A stretch of DNA of 64,000 bases from JANQGG01 sp964642175 (GCA_964642175.1 CAZXOK010000003.1:248001-312000), one strand, 5' to 3'; positions 44,653 through 54,904 are shown, numbered from the stretch's first letter. Numbers and translations: made by a program. Notes: generated from the letters alone by a model not told the origin.

Positions 44653-45483
44653 TTATCGGTTCAGGGTTTTCTTAAGCAATTTGCGTTCGGGGCAGTCTTC
44701 AAACAGGCTGTGGTTCATTTCCAAAGCCGGTTCGGGAACATCCACACGGCCAAGGACTTTGGCCGGAACGCCGGCTGCTGTGCAATGCGGTGGAATATTT
44801 TTCAGGACCACGCTGCACGCGGCAATTTTAGCGCCTTCGCCCAATTCGACATTACCCAGGATCTTGGCACCGGCACCAATCAGGACGCCATGGCGGACTT
44901 TAGGATGACGGTCGCCGGTTTCCTTTCCTGTACCACCCAAAGTAACTTCGTGCAGCATCGAGACATTATCTTCAACCACGGCCGTTTCGCCAATAACCAG
45001 GCTGGTGGCATGGTCGATAAATATTCCCCGTCCGATTTTAGCTCCCGGATGAATATCGGCGGCAAATTCCTCCGAGATTCGGCTCTGCAGGAACAAGGCC
45101 ATGGTATCCCGATCGTTGTTCCAAAGCCAATGTGCTACCCGGTAAGATTCCAGGGAATGGAATCCCTTGAAAAACAACAAAGGCACGTGAGCTTTTATTG
45201 TTGCCGGATCGCGATCAACAACAGCCAGAATATCGGCACGCAGAATGCAATCAATTTCATCGATACCGGCATAGGCTTCCTGGAAAATTTCCATCAGGTG
45301 ATCGGTGGAAAGAATCGGATTGGAAAGTTTATGAGCCAGATGGAAGATCAGGGCTTCTCTGAGCGTTTCGTGTTTTAAAACCGTTTCTTCAAGAAATTTG
45401 GAGAGAATTGGTTCGGTCTTTAACTGTTTTTGGACTTCTTTGCGGATCACATCCCAAAGTAGTGTGTTTTGTTCAATGCCCAT
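44653..45483 (-). CDS. cysE: Serine O-acetyltransferase
   Basis: 276 residues. The N-terminal helical domain (ILRADILAVVDRDPATIKA, FHSLESYRVAHWLW) and a left-handed beta-helix (DIHPGAKIGRGIFIDHATSLVIGE) with the catalytic His-Asp in FIDHATS, then GGTGKETGDRHP and a C-terminal tail ending DCPERKLLKKTLNR. It makes O-acetylserine for cysteine synthesis and usually is inhibited by cysteine through the C-terminal tail. No cysK next to it. Confidence 0.93.
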   Translation of the reverse strand: MGIEQNTLLWDVIRKEVQKQLKTEPILSKFLEETVLKHETLREALIFHLAHKLSNPILSTDHLMEIFQEAYAGIDEIDCILRADILAVVDRDPATIKAHVPLLFFKGFHSLESYRVAHWLWNNDRDTMALFLQSRISEEFAADIHPGAKIGRGIFIDHATSLVIGETAVVEDNVSMLHEVTLGGTGKETGDRHPKVRHGVLIGAGAKILGNVELGEGAKIAACSVVLKNIPPHCTAAGVPAKVLGRVDVPEPALEMNHSLFEDCPERKLLKKTLNR

Positions 45484-45558
45484 ACGAATATCCCAGCGGA
45501 ATTAAGATTGCAATGCATTCAAGATACAAAATATTGATGGTTTTGAAAGCACAAGGTT

Positions 45559-47013
45559 TTATGAAACCTGCTTTGATGAGTCCAGAGACTGAGTTAAAGC
45601 CGCGTACTCTTTTTCCAGAAATTCAATAGCAGCCTGACGATCGTAAGGGATCAGACCATCTATTATGGCGTTTTCCATATTTTTTTTCAGCATGCCCACC
45701 AGCTTGCCTTCAGCAATATTAAACATGTCCATAATCTCGGAGCCATTGAGGGGCGGGCGCCATTTGGCCAGCAGATCTTTTTCGGTGACCTCTGATATTT
45801 TTTGCTCTACATTTGCAAAATTGGCCATAATGCGTTGAACTTTCCTGGGATTTTTGCTGGTTACATCGGCCCGGCAGAGTTTCATCAAATCGTCCAGGTC
45901 TTCACCGGCGTCGTACATCAACCGGCGAACAGCCGAATCGGTGATCTCTTCGTGCGAAAGCGGGATCGGGCGTAAATGCAGGCGCACCAGTTTTCTGACA
46001 TAATCCAGCTTTGAGAGTGGAAAACTCATGCGTTTGAACAGTTTCGGGAGCATGTTGGCGCCAACGGCATCATGCCCGTGAAAAGTCCACCCGGCGCCTT
46101 GCCGGAAACGCTTGGTTCGTGGTTTACCCACATCATGAAACAGTGCGGCAAACCGCAGCCAAAGATCCTGGCCGACTTCAGAGATATTATCAACCACTTT
46201 CAGGGTGTGATAAAACGTGTCTTTATGGCCTACACCATCAACCTGCTCCACCCCGGCCATTAATGAGAGCTCGGGTAAAAATTCATCCAACAGCCCGGTT
46301 TCGTAAAGCAACCCCAGACCAACAGAAGGCAGAGGGGAGAGCATGATCTTAAACAGCTCATCACGGATGCGTTCTTTGGAGATAATGCTTAAACGGCCAT
46401 GCATGGTTTTAATAGCCTCAAGTACATCCGGCTGGATCGTAAAACCCAGTTGCGAGGCAAACCGCACGGCGCGCATCATGCGCAGGGGATCGTCGGAAAA
46501 GGTCTGCCCGGGCTCCAGTGGTGTTCGGATGAGCTTTTGTTGCAAATCCTCCAGGCCATGGAACAGATCAACCTTTTGGCCAAAAGTGGCCTCGTTTAAC
46601 GAGAGCGCCAAGGCATTGATGGTAAAATCCCGTCGGCTGAGATCGTCTTGCACGGTGCCGATCCCGGTAATGGGTTTGCGTGAATCCGGGTTGTAGCTTT
46701 CTTTACGTGCGCCCACAAATTCGAGCTCCAGCTCGCCTTCTGCAGCATCAGGTATGGATAAACGGGCGGTGCGGAAGCGCTCAAAAAAAACAAATCCATG
46801 GCCGTTTAATTCTTTTTGAACCTGTTTGGCAAACGGTAATGGGTTTCCCACCACCATAATATCTATATCTTTATTGGGACGCGCCAGCCAAAGATCCCGG
46901 ACATAACCACCTACGCAGTATGCTTCTATGGAAAGGGCATCGGCTATTCGACCAAGGGATTGAAAGAGGGAATAATGTTTGCAGTTTTCAGAAAACTGGT
47001 TGTCCATGGGCAC
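45559..47013 (-). CDS. cca: CCA-adding enzyme / poly(A)-polymerase-family nucleotidyltransferase with HD domain
   Basis: 484 residues. The nucleotidyltransferase head holds YCVGGYVRDLWLARPNKDIDIMVVG with the two catalytic aspartates, RRDFTINALALSL and DDPLRMMRAVRF. From residue 260 an HD domain follows (LRFAALFHDVGKPRT), typical of the bacterial CCA/PAP members with phosphohydrolase activity. It repairs or builds tRNA 3' CCA ends; a poly(A)-polymerase role cannot be excluded by sequence alone. Confidence 0.9.
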   Translation of the reverse strand: MPMDNQFSENCKHYSLFQSLGRIADALSIEAYCVGGYVRDLWLARPNKDIDIMVVGNPLPFAKQVQKELNGHGFVFFERFRTARLSIPDAAEGELELEFVGARKESYNPDSRKPITGIGTVQDDLSRRDFTINALALSLNEATFGQKVDLFHGLEDLQQKLIRTPLEPGQTFSDDPLRMMRAVRFASQLGFTIQPDVLEAIKTMHGRLSIISKERIRDELFKIMLSPLPSVGLGLLYETGLLDEFLPELSLMAGVEQVDGVGHKDTFYHTLKVVDNISEVGQDLWLRFAALFHDVGKPRTKRFRQGAGWTFHGHDAVGANMLPKLFKRMSFPLSKLDYVRKLVRLHLRPIPLSHEEITDSAVRRLMYDAGEDLDDLMKLCRADVTSKNPRKVQRIMANFANVEQKISEVTEKDLLAKWRPPLNGSEIMDMFNIAEGKLVGMLKKNMENAIIDGLIPYDRQAAIEFLEKEYAALTQSLDSSKQVS

Positions 47014-47151
47014 TGTTTATCTAGCGGTAAAACGAAATGTATAGAATATAAAAGTTAAACGAAAAAAAAAATCCTGTTAGGGCTATTGGGACATCAATTC
47101 GTATAAACCTGCCATTTTCATGCTTAGGAAAAACACGTGACGGTTTTGAAT

Positions 47152-48012
47152 TTAATATGTGGAAGGCACATCCAGATCCACACAAATGATAAAGTCGGCA
47201 CGCCCCAGGTGCTCTTCACTGAGCTCGTGGATGTTTTCCTGGTTGACCGTTGAAATGGTACCGAGGTTCAAATCCGGCTGGCTTTGCCTCAGGTACCACA
47301 CAATACCTTCGTAAAAATCGGTATGGAAACGACCATTGATATGTATAAACAAGTGGTCGGGTGAATGATTTTCCAGGATAAAATGCGCCATGGTGGCATC
47401 TTTCATGGCCTGGGCCTTAACCAGCGCCGGTGTGCCATGCCCATGACCCATGCTCAGGATCTTTTTGTATTGGGGAAGATCAGGATCAAATGCAATCGGC
47501 AATGGCGCAATCCAGGCTTTCTCCCCGTCGCTTAGCGAATCCAGAGAACTAAAACTGCCGGATTTAAAAACCAGGTTGGCAAAAGGACGCGGCAGGTTTG
47601 TAGCGATAAACGGGATCTGGTTGGTTTTGGCATAATTTACCAGCGGTGCATAATCGGTTTTAAAATTTGACCAAAGCCTGGCCAGCGAGTCTAAACCGTC
47701 CAGGCCGATCTGGCCGGAGAGATATTTATCTAATGCTTCCTGGTTGTCGGTTTCTATCATCTCTGCGCCAATTTTAAGCGACCTTGTTTTGGAAAGGTCT
47801 TTAGCTAATTCTACCTGAAGCCAGTGCGCAATGGGGTTATCGTGAAGTTCTCCAAACAGCACCATTTCTTTTTGTTTCAGGCTGTCCAGCATGGCCTGGT
47901 AAGTGATGGCTTCACCGCGGGAGTTATAGATGATATAGGTTGATTTATTATGTTCGACATAAAACAACGAACTATCCACCAGCAGTATGAGCAGAAGCAG
48001 GGATTTGATCAT
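47152..48012 (-). CDS. ChaN/Tiki-superfamily haem-binding-like protein
   Basis: 286 residues. An N-terminal hydrophobic segment (SLLLLILLVDSSLFYV) for export or anchoring, then the family blocks: VLFGELHDNPIAHWLQ, IGAEMIETDNQEALDKYL, FIATNLPRPFANLV, ILSMGHGHGTPALVKAQAMKDATMA and HINGRFHTDFYEGIV. This matches ChaN-like proteins (former DUF399), periplasmic or outer-membrane proteins that can bind haem. No cysteine lipobox is visible. Monocistronic. Confidence 0.8.
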   Translation of the reverse strand: MIKSLLLLILLVDSSLFYVEHNKSTYIIYNSRGEAITYQAMLDSLKQKEMVLFGELHDNPIAHWLQVELAKDLSKTRSLKIGAEMIETDNQEALDKYLSGQIGLDGLDSLARLWSNFKTDYAPLVNYAKTNQIPFIATNLPRPFANLVFKSGSFSSLDSLSDGEKAWIAPLPIAFDPDLPQYKKILSMGHGHGTPALVKAQAMKDATMAHFILENHSPDHLFIHINGRFHTDFYEGIVWYLRQSQPDLNLGTISTVNQENIHELSEEHLGRADFIICVDLDVPSTY

Positions 48013-48057
48013 GGTTGTTTTTTAAAAAGTTAGACGTTTTAAAAGCAAAGATTTAAC

Positions 48058-49107
48058 TCATGCTTTAAAAAGCGCCTGGCTTTCTTTGATCTTTTCGGTG
48101 ATTTGAATAGCCACATCCAGTGCCTGGCGACCTTCCTGTGCTGTTACAACGGTTGGCCCGCCTGTTTGAATAGCCTGGATAAATGATTCCAGTTCACATT
48201 TTAAAGCATTGATCTTTGGAATATCGGGGCTTAAAAATTCAAGTTTCTTTTCGCCCAGAGCTTCCTGTATATCTCCGAACAGCGAGATGATCTTCTCTGT
48301 TGCAAATTCTTTCAATGAACTTTGGCTTTTCATGGGCTCATCAACAATGCGGAATACTTCAGCTTTGCCTGCCGTAAGGTCTAAAGAGGCATAACTGTTG
48401 GGATGGGTGCAGAAAAAGCGGATCTTGCGTTCTTTTTTGCGGCTGATTCGGCTGGCACTTACATTGGCTACTGCGCCATTATCAAATTCCAGGCGTGCGC
48501 TGGCCATGTCCAGTTCATCGGAGAAAACCGATATTCCGGAGGCCGATATCCGGTTGACTATAGCTTTTACCAGCGAGAGAACAAGATCAATATCGTGGAT
48601 CATCAGATCTAAGATCACCGAAACATCGGTTACGCGTTTCGAAAATCCAGAAAGCCTTTCGGCGGTGATAAAAATGGGTTTGCCAATTTCGGACTCGATG
48701 GCTTGTATGGCCGGATTGAAGCGTTCGATATGGCCAACCTGGATCTGGCACTGATTGGCTTCAGAGAGTTTTATCAGTTCATCGGCTTCTTCGACCGTGC
48801 GGGTGATGGGCTTTTCAATAAACACATGCAGCTTGTTCTGGAGCAAAAACCGGGCAATCTGATGATGCGAACTGGTGGTTGTGGCAATGATGGCGGCATC
48901 GCACTCGGAAGCCAGGTGGTCCATACTTTCAAATGTGCCGGTATTGTATTTAGAGGCCATTTCTGAGGCGCGCTGCTGGTTCAGATCAAAAACGCCCGAA
49001 AGAATTACCTCTTTGTTTTCTTGTGAAATTTCGCGAAGCAGTTTCGTGTGGAACTCACCGAGTTTTCCAACACCAACCACGGCAAGTTTTAAAGGTGCAT
49101 GTGACAT
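48058..49107 (-). CDS. Gfo/Idh/MocA-family oxidoreductase
   Basis: 349 residues. NAD-binding motif AVVGVGKLGEFHTKLLRE at the N-terminus, FIEKPITRTVEEADELI near 95 with the catalytic lysine, and IMIHDIDLVLSLV with the conserved histidine-aspartate. The HDIDLV wording and length are like the UDP-N-acetylglucosamine 3-dehydrogenase (GnnA) branch that feeds amide-linked lipid A, but no GnnB or lpx gene is adjacent, so the substrate stays open. Confidence 0.85.
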   Translation of the reverse strand: MSHAPLKLAVVGVGKLGEFHTKLLREISQENKEVILSGVFDLNQQRASEMASKYNTGTFESMDHLASECDAAIIATTTSSHHQIARFLLQNKLHVFIEKPITRTVEEADELIKLSEANQCQIQVGHIERFNPAIQAIESEIGKPIFITAERLSGFSKRVTDVSVILDLMIHDIDLVLSLVKAIVNRISASGISVFSDELDMASARLEFDNGAVANVSASRISRKKERKIRFFCTHPNSYASLDLTAGKAEVFRIVDEPMKSQSSLKEFATEKIISLFGDIQEALGEKKLEFLSPDIPKINALKCELESFIQAIQTGGPTVVTAQEGRQALDVAIQITEKIKESQALFKA

Positions 49108-49182
49108 ACAGAATATGGTTTAGTTCATCAGGTAGCTTAATGTAAGAAAAAATCAGGTAGTGGGAGGCCGTTAAGCGGATAA

Positions 49183-49764
49183 TCAGGATTTTGATGGTCT
49201 TGGCCGAATGCCTTCCGGTTTGAATTTTTCGGGATATTTAGCCGAAACAGGCGTGTAAAAGGTTTGGATTCTTTTAAAGTCGCCAGCCATGTTACCATTT
49301 GGATAAAGCACGGGTCCCAGACCGCATTCTTTGCTTTTGTAGTCGGCATAGCCTAAAACAATCGGAACGCCACCTTCACGGGCGATGTGGTAAAAGCCAC
49401 TCTTCCAGAACGACACCGGTTTTCGGGTGCCTTCCGGTGTAACCACCAGGAAAAACTCTGGTTTGGATTCCATAGCATTCAGGATCTGTTGAACCGTATT
49501 TTGCCGCGCACTCCGATCCACCGGAATGCCACCGAGCAGTTTCATTACAAATCTGAAAGGCGGTTTAAACAAGGTATGTTTTCCAATCCAGTATGGTTTT
49601 CGTTTTGAGTGCCAGGCAATCAGGAGCATGAACAGGAAGTCCCAGTTAGAGGTATGCGGGGCCCCGATAACCACAATTTTCTCTGGTAGTTGAGCTTGTG
49701 AGGAAAATTGCCAGGATGAAAAAAAGAAAAACAATCTTGCGATCCAGTACGTTATAAGCTTCAT
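49183..49764 (-). CDS. PlsC-like lysophospholipid acyltransferase
   Basis: 193 residues. Motif I is PHTSNWDFLF (HxxxxD), motif II GGIPVDRSAR, motif III VTPEGTRKPVSFWKSGFYHIA, motif IV VPIVLGYADYKSK. Short N-terminal hydrophobic patch (WIARLFFFFSSW). It probably esterifies a lysophospholipid or glycerolipid at the inner membrane. Its ATG directly abuts the stop of the MFS gene upstream. Confidence 0.85.
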   Translation of the reverse strand: MKLITYWIARLFFFFSSWQFSSQAQLPEKIVVIGAPHTSNWDFLFMLLIAWHSKRKPYWIGKHTLFKPPFRFVMKLLGGIPVDRSARQNTVQQILNAMESKPEFFLVVTPEGTRKPVSFWKSGFYHIAREGGVPIVLGYADYKSKECGLGPVLYPNGNMAGDFKRIQTFYTPVSAKYPEKFKPEGIRPRPSKS

Positions 49765-50966
49765 TAGACGGAGCTGCTTACCGAAGAAGGTGTAACTTCA
49801 ACTTCGTAGTTAAACAAGGTGTAAGCAATCATGCAGGAGAAAAAGACCAAAAAACCACCCATCAGGTACGGGGCATGGATATCGAACCCGTAGAGTACAC
49901 TACCGCTAAACGGACCAATAATTCGTGCCATTGAACCAACCGACTGGTTTATGCCCAGTATCTCGCCTTGCTCGTGATCGGGCGTATACATTGAGATCAA
50001 GGATGAACCAACCGGGATGATCAGTCCATTACCGGCTGCCAGCATTGCCAAAAAGATCAATCCTAAGGTAAAGAGTGAATCGCTGGGCAGGTAAGGAATA
50101 AAGACCAGGCCGATAGCCACCATTATGGTTCCGATTAAAAAGACTTTCCGCTCACCGAGGGACTTGGTAATTTTACCAAGCATAAATCCCTGTACCACTA
50201 CGGAAACCACACCAACAAAAGCAAACAAGTACCCTATGCTCTGGTCGGTAGCAAAATAGTGTTCTTTCCATAAAAGTGCGGCACTGACCTGCATATTGAC
50301 AAATGCAAACAAAAACAGGAAGGTAACGATCATGATTCTGGAAACAGCCGGTCTCTGGAAGGCTTCAATCATTTTACCGGGATTAAAGAATTGCACCCTG
50401 GCCTGAGGATTCTTTTTCTTGATAGATTCAGGTAAAAGAAAATAGGCCATTACAAGATCGAGCAGGGTAAGTGCAGCGGCCACATAACCCACCCATTCAA
50501 TACCATAAAAGGTTTTTAGAAAACCACCCAAAGGCGGGCCAACAACAAAGCCTAAACCAAACGCCGCCCCGATGATCCCCATGGCCTTGGATCGATTGGA
50601 GCTGTCGGTAATATCGGTAATATAGGCCTGGGTTGTGGAGATATTGGCCGATCCAATACCGGCTAACACACGAGAGACGATCAAGAGGAAAATGGTATCT
50701 GCCTGTGAAAAGATCAAATAAGAAACCGATGAGGTGGCAATGCTGATAAGAAGCACAGGTCGCCGGCCGATTTTATCGCTGATCGTACCCCATATAGGTG
50801 CGAAAAAAAACTGCATGATTGAGAAACTGGCAGCGATCATGCCAATCATAAAAGGCGATGCACCAATATCTTTTGAATAGGTTGGCAGCAATGGTAAAAC
50901 AATGCCGAACCCTACCAGGTCAATGAAAATGGTAAAGAAAAGAACAAAAAGAGGCGATTTTTTCAT
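49764..50966 (-). CDS. TetA-type MFS transporter
   Basis: About 400 residues and 12 helices; M at 50966 (KKSPLFVLFFTIFIDLVG) is the likelier start than 50972. Motif A is GTISDKIGRRPVLL in the first loop, and motif C GAAFGLGFVVGPPLGGFL in helix 5 marks a proton antiporter. TetA-like members export tetracyclines or other drugs; substrate cannot be read. It ends on the first base of the acyltransferase start codon region, so the two are co-translated. Confidence 0.88.
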   Translation of the reverse strand: MKKSPLFVLFFTIFIDLVGFGIVLPLLPTYSKDIGASPFMIGMIAASFSIMQFFFAPIWGTISDKIGRRPVLLISIATSSVSYLIFSQADTIFLLIVSRVLAGIGSANISTTQAYITDITDSSNRSKAMGIIGAAFGLGFVVGPPLGGFLKTFYGIEWVGYVAAALTLLDLVMAYFLLPESIKKKNPQARVQFFNPGKMIEAFQRPAVSRIMIVTFLFLFAFVNMQVSAALLWKEHYFATDQSIGYLFAFVGVVSVVVQGFMLGKITKSLGERKVFLIGTIMVAIGLVFIPYLPSDSLFTLGLIFLAMLAAGNGLIIPVGSSLISMYTPDHEQGEILGINQSVGSMARIIGPFSGSVLYGFDIHAPYLMGGFLVFFSCMIAYTLFNYEVEVTPSSVSSSV

Positions 50967-51172
50967 GAACAAGAAACGCTGGTTTTTTTAACGATGGTTT
51001 GTAATCCTCATAACAGCAAACTCCGAGGGGAATATAAGAAAGCTTAAGGAATTAATAGCTGATGATGTATTATTTATAGCCACGAATCCCTGAAAATTTG
51101 AAACGTCTTACCACAGAAAATTGATTAAAACAGTGGTTTGTATCTACTTTAAAACACTAATCATAAAAACCT

Positions 51173-51646
51173 ATGGCAAAATTAGACCTTTTAGAAGTGG
51201 GTGCTCCGGCACCCGGCTTTGAAACCGTGGATCAGGATGGGAATACCGTTAAACTGGATGATTTTAAAGGCAAAAAAGTAGTCCTCTATTTCTACCCGAA
51301 GGACGATACCCCGGGTTGCACCAAGGAAGCCTGTGCATTCAGAGATAATCTGCCCAAGTTCGGTGATCTGAATGTTGAGGTGTTGGGCGTGAGTGTCGAT
51401 AGCGAAAAGAAACACAAAAAGTTTGCTGATAAGTACGAACTGCCTTTCAAATTACTGGTGGATGAAGAAAAGTCTATCGTTCAGGCCTACAAAGTATGGG
51501 GACTGAAAAAAATGATGGGGCGGGAATACATGGGTACCAACCGGGTTACTTATATCATTGATGAAGATGCCAGGATCATGAAAGTTTATCCTAAAGTGAA
51601 ACCCGAAAAACACGCCGAAGAAATTCTCCAGGATATCTCTGCCTGA
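51173..51646 (+). CDS. bcp: Thioredoxin-dependent peroxiredoxin (BCP type)
   Basis: 157 residues. FYPKDDTPGCTKEACAFRD carries the peroxidatic cysteine and, five residues on, the resolving cysteine of BCP enzymes; GVSVDSEKKHKKFADKYELPF and TYIIDEDARIMKVY complete the fold. It reduces hydrogen and organic peroxides with thioredoxin. Monocistronic with a following terminator. Confidence 0.95.
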   Translation: MAKLDLLEVGAPAPGFETVDQDGNTVKLDDFKGKKVVLYFYPKDDTPGCTKEACAFRDNLPKFGDLNVEVLGVSVDSEKKHKKFADKYELPFKLLVDEEKSIVQAYKVWGLKKMMGREYMGTNRVTYIIDEDARIMKVYPKVKPEKHAEEILQDISA

Positions 51647-51653
51647 ACTTAAC

Positions 51654-51686
51654 GGGCAGGTGCATAGCCCTGCCCAATCCTTTTTT
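51654..51686 (+). terminator. Terminator after bcp
   Basis: GGGCAGG (51654-51660) pairs with CCTGCCC (51669-51675) around an eight-base loop; a T6 run follows at 51681-51686 after a five-base gap. Confidence 0.65.
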
Positions 51687-51811
51687 ATCCCTTTATAACT
51701 TTGCCAGTTAGATGAATACCATTAAAAGGTTTGGTTCATTGCATGTTTTTTTTCAACTTTCAAGGTAAAGCAGATGTAAGGGGTTACAGGCAGTAATTTA
51801 AATATGATTTT

Positions 51812-52375
51812 ATGATGGATGAGAACATGATTCCCAAAAAAGGGATGCTATTGATTGCTTCGCCGGATTTGTTGGATCCAAATTTTAAACGCTCCGTTGT
51901 TTTAATTTGCGAACATGGCCAGGAAGGCTCGTTTGGTCTTATCTTGAATAAACCGCTGAACATCAAGATCAGTGATGCGGTTGAAGACCTTGCTGATTGG
52001 GATCTGCCTTTAAATGTCGGCGGTCCGGTTCAGAACAACACCATACATGTCCTGCACCGCAGGGGAGATCTTATTTCGGATTCTGTGGAAGTATATGATG
52101 GCGTGTACTGGGGCGGCAATTATGAAGAAATTCAATCCCTTGTGAATACCAACCAGCTCAATACCGATGATTTTAAGTTTTTCCTTGGTTACTCGGGTTG
52201 GGGCGTGGGACAGTTGGAGGACGAAATGAAAGAAGACTCCTGGTACCAGGCCAGTGCCCATAAGGAGATGGTTTTCAGTAATGTACCTGAAAAAATGTGG
52301 TCGCAGGTCTTGCGCCGAAAGGGTGGCGATTATGCCATTATTGCCAACACGCCCGAAGATGTACGGTTAAATTAA
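51812..52375 (+). CDS. YqgE/AlgH-family protein
   Basis: 187 residues from ATG 51812; an internal ATG at 51827 (MIPKKGMLLIASPDL) is the more usual start. GMLLIASPDLLDPNFKRSV, HGQEGSFGLILNKPL, GGPVQNNTIHVLH and LGYSGWGVGQLEDEM are diagnostic of the family. Function is unsettled (AlgH was named as a regulator of alginate; structure suggests otherwise). Just upstream of tmRNA. Confidence 0.92.
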   Translation: MMDENMIPKKGMLLIASPDLLDPNFKRSVVLICEHGQEGSFGLILNKPLNIKISDAVEDLADWDLPLNVGGPVQNNTIHVLHRRGDLISDSVEVYDGVYWGGNYEEIQSLVNTNQLNTDDFKFFLGYSGWGVGQLEDEMKEDSWYQASAHKEMVFSNVPEKMWSQVLRRKGGDYAIIANTPEDVRLN

Positions 52376-52472
52376 TGATGTTTTGAAACATTGTAAAAAA
52401 TCCGTATGTATGATAAAATTACAGGGCCGGTTTTTTACCGGCTTTGTTATTGAAAATGTTCTTTACAAGTTT

Positions 52473-52876
52473 GGGGATGACAGGTTTCGACAGGGTATGA
52501 GTAAAATTTGGTTGCACTCCGAGTTTCAGCATGGATGGACTCGTTAAAGAAGTCTATGCAAATCTAAATGCAGACGATCATTCGTATGCAATGGCTGCCT
52601 AATTAGCACATAGTTAATTAATCAGTCACACCCGGTAAGGGAAGCGCTTACACCGAACTTACCCCGGTGGTATAAAATTAGCGCTTGAGCTTTTAGCTCG
52701 CGCATGTAAGCTTCACATTGGTTTGTCAGGTTTCCGGTGTGAATATTTAATCAGACTAGCAGGCTGATCGCTGTCGGTGGCGACGCAGGCTGCGAACTTC
52801 CAATCATCGAAGATGAGTGTGGGAGCCACTTTGAACTGTACTTTGGACGCGGGTTCGAGTCCCGCCATCTCCACCA
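52473..52876 (+). ncRNA. ssrA: Transfer-messenger RNA
   Basis: 404 nt. The 5' end GGGGATG pairs with CATCTCC (52866-52872), followed by ACCA; GACAGGTTTCGACAGG after the 5' end and GGGTTCGAGTCCC in the T-arm are universal tmRNA sequences. The tag frame runs from GCA 52558 to TAA 52600-52602 and encodes ANLNADDHSYAMAA, a proper proteolysis tag (ends AMAA). It frees stalled ribosomes. Its 3' end is a common island integration site, and an accessory island begins right after it. Confidence 0.96.
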
Positions 52877-52889
52877 TTTTTATGGTGAC

Positions 52890-52937
52890 AACCCGTCTCT
52901 GCAGAGTGATTCTCTGGGTAGGCGGGTTTTCTTTTTC
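52890..52937 (+). terminator. Terminator after tmRNA
   Basis: AACCCGTCT (52890-52898) pairs with AGGCGGGTT (52920-52928) with an inner CTGCAGAG/CTCTGGG extension, followed by a T-rich tail. Confidence 0.75.
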
Positions 52938-53236
52938 CACTTGTATTCAAAGGGTTTCGGCCGCTTTGACATCTTTCCGAAGCCTCTCTCCACCCACCTG
53001 ATTCTCTCTATTCTCCCGACGTTCATTCTCTGTTTGGGGCGGTATTCTCTGTTTTGTTCGGACAGGGTCCGACACGCGTCCGGTTACAGATATCCTTTCA
53101 GATTAAGCATTTAGCCAAATGACGGTATTTTGCGGTTGTGTTAAGACATCGAATGGTCGGGGCAAACCACCCGTTTTCACAAACCAAAAGTCTCTCGCAT
53201 GTTTCGGGAAGTGATATTTATTCGGATTTCCAGCGG
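52938..53236. other. Gene-free junction between tmRNA and the accessory island
   Basis: About 300 bases with no coding frame of conviction. Composition changes here from T/A-rich to mixed. Near 53060-53090 there are repeated TCCG words. I could not find a second copy of the tmRNA 3' end here or elsewhere in the window that would mark an attachment-site pair. Confidence 0.4.
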
Positions 53237-53811
53237 TCAGTATTGCTTAGGAAAGTATTCTTTGCCCGCCTGCCAGAGGTACTTATCGAACTCTTTCAGG
53301 GTGAAGCCTTCCAGCCCATAGAACCTGCTGAACTCCATTAAAATAGCGTGGTATGTCGGATAGTGCTTCAGGTCGTCCTTCTTGAACTTATAGAATTTAT
53401 CCACCCGCTTGAAGTGCATGAGCATCTTTTCCACAAAGCTGTCATAGATAGGATAGTCCTTCGGGAAATCGTGGCTGCAATACTTGGTGGCAAACGAATA
53501 AAAATTGATGGTCATCTGGCCGTTAACCTTAACCACGGCAATGTCGTTTATGAGAGTCAGATCCCGGTTGCCGAAGCATTGGTCGATATCCAGATCGACT
53601 ATGTGTTGGGCAACGGTAAAAAAATGTCAGTGCTTTAAAAGTCGTTCAGCGAACAAACCTTGATCAGGACATCATCCATATCGACATTTCGGGGATACGT
53701 CTCAGCGAACAGTTTTCGGAGGCTGCTCTCCTGCAGCACATAATTATCCAGTGAGTTCCATCGCTCCAGATACATGGATACCTGCTCCGCCGACGGTCTG
53801 ACTTTATTCAT
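53237..53811 (-). pseudogene. Module gene C: conserved hypothetical of about 190 residues, broken
   Basis: Two fragments join into one protein. The first starts at ATG 53811 (MNKVRPSAEQVSMYLERW) inside the end of gene B and runs to TAA at 53635-53637 after VCSLNDF. If that stop is read through and one base is added to the A7 run 53618-53624, the text continues STDIFF-TVAQHIVDLDIDQCFGN, LTLINDIAVVKVNG, NFYSFATKYCSHDFPKDYPI and ends EFDKYLWQAGKEYFPKQY. The product is mostly helical with aromatic-rich blocks. I believe this sequence type occurs in other bacteria as an unnamed hypothetical, but cannot name a function. Confidence 0.65.
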
Positions 53812-54904
53812 AGAGTGCATCCTCGTTGATATAGGTTGAGTCGTCATCCCCCTCAGGTTTGATCGTGAAAAGGCAGCGGTAACAGCCTTCTTCCTTCAGG
53901 TATTCAATCGGGTCCTCAGTCAGTCGGAAAAACTCACGCAGCTTTTTTGACAGGCGCGGTTTCTGGTCCTTGACCTTGAAGGACGCATGCTGGCTCTGCC
54001 AATCAATCTGACCGCGTGATTCAGCAAAGGCTCTGAGCAATTCCCAAGGGATGGTCGGGTTTCCGTTTCTGGTATTGGCCATTCCCATCTGGGTGTTGTT
54101 GTATCGACCATACTATTTGGTGGTAAGGATGGAAACGGTATGGCCGTCAATAAACTTGATGGTGATGCCGCTCCAACTGATACCGGCAGACGTGTCGAAA
54201 TGGACCATACCACCGGAATCCGGCTTTGGTATATCGGCCTGAAAGGTTGCAAATACATCGGTCGCTGGCCTGAGAGCTTTCAGGCTGCCATTGGCTTCAA
54301 TAGACAATTCCTCGCTCAGCACGACACATATTGAACCACTCCGGCTCAGCAGATCCTCGGTTCGGGGCGTCAGTTGCTTGCGGGTTGGAATAACCAGCGC
54401 ATAAGGGTCCTGCCCAAGCAGACTGATATTTCTGACGCCTTCAAGAAGCTCGTCCGGGTTACTCTTGAAGATCAAGTAAACCGGAAAATTAAACCCGGCG
54501 GTAGGTGTGTAATCCCCCAGACGGTAAACACCGGGAAGGCCGTCCAGCGAATTTTCATTCCGTGTGATTCCCAGCCTGGTACAGATGCTTTTGTGGAACG
54601 TTGATCGATTCAATGTATAGACCAGCACATCCTGCTTGTTCAGGCGGTAAGGCTTCTCTTTCTGCTCAGGACAGACCGCAGCAATATCATCGGCGGCATG
54701 CTCGACAGCTGCTCGAGGGCAGCCGAGTCCACATTCCGTCCGGCAATTGACAGCAGATGCACGCTGACTGGTCAGCTGTAGAAACTTACTTTCAAATCCA
54801 TTGAAGGAATCCCAACCACCAAACGCATCCTGCCACTCACACCACGGAGCATTCTGCTTCGGGTGCTCTTCTAAAAATTGCCAGAGCCGGGTTTCACTCA
54901 CCAT
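53804..54904 (-). pseudogene. Module gene B: Cys-rich protein of about 366 residues with an amber stop
   Basis: ATG 54904 (MVSETRLWQFLEEHP) overlaps the end of gene A by 11 bases. The frame is continuous to 53804 except for TAG at 54113-54115, flanked by GHTVSILTTK and YGRYNNTQMGMANTRNG. Four cysteines, C54, C58, C62 and C78 (NCRTECGLGCPR then AAVCPEQ), have the spacing of a metal or Fe-S site. A central beta-rich part (GFNFPVYLIFKSNPDELLEG) and a C-terminal helical part (TIPWELLRAFAESRGQIDW) follow. No known family recognised. Confidence 0.65.
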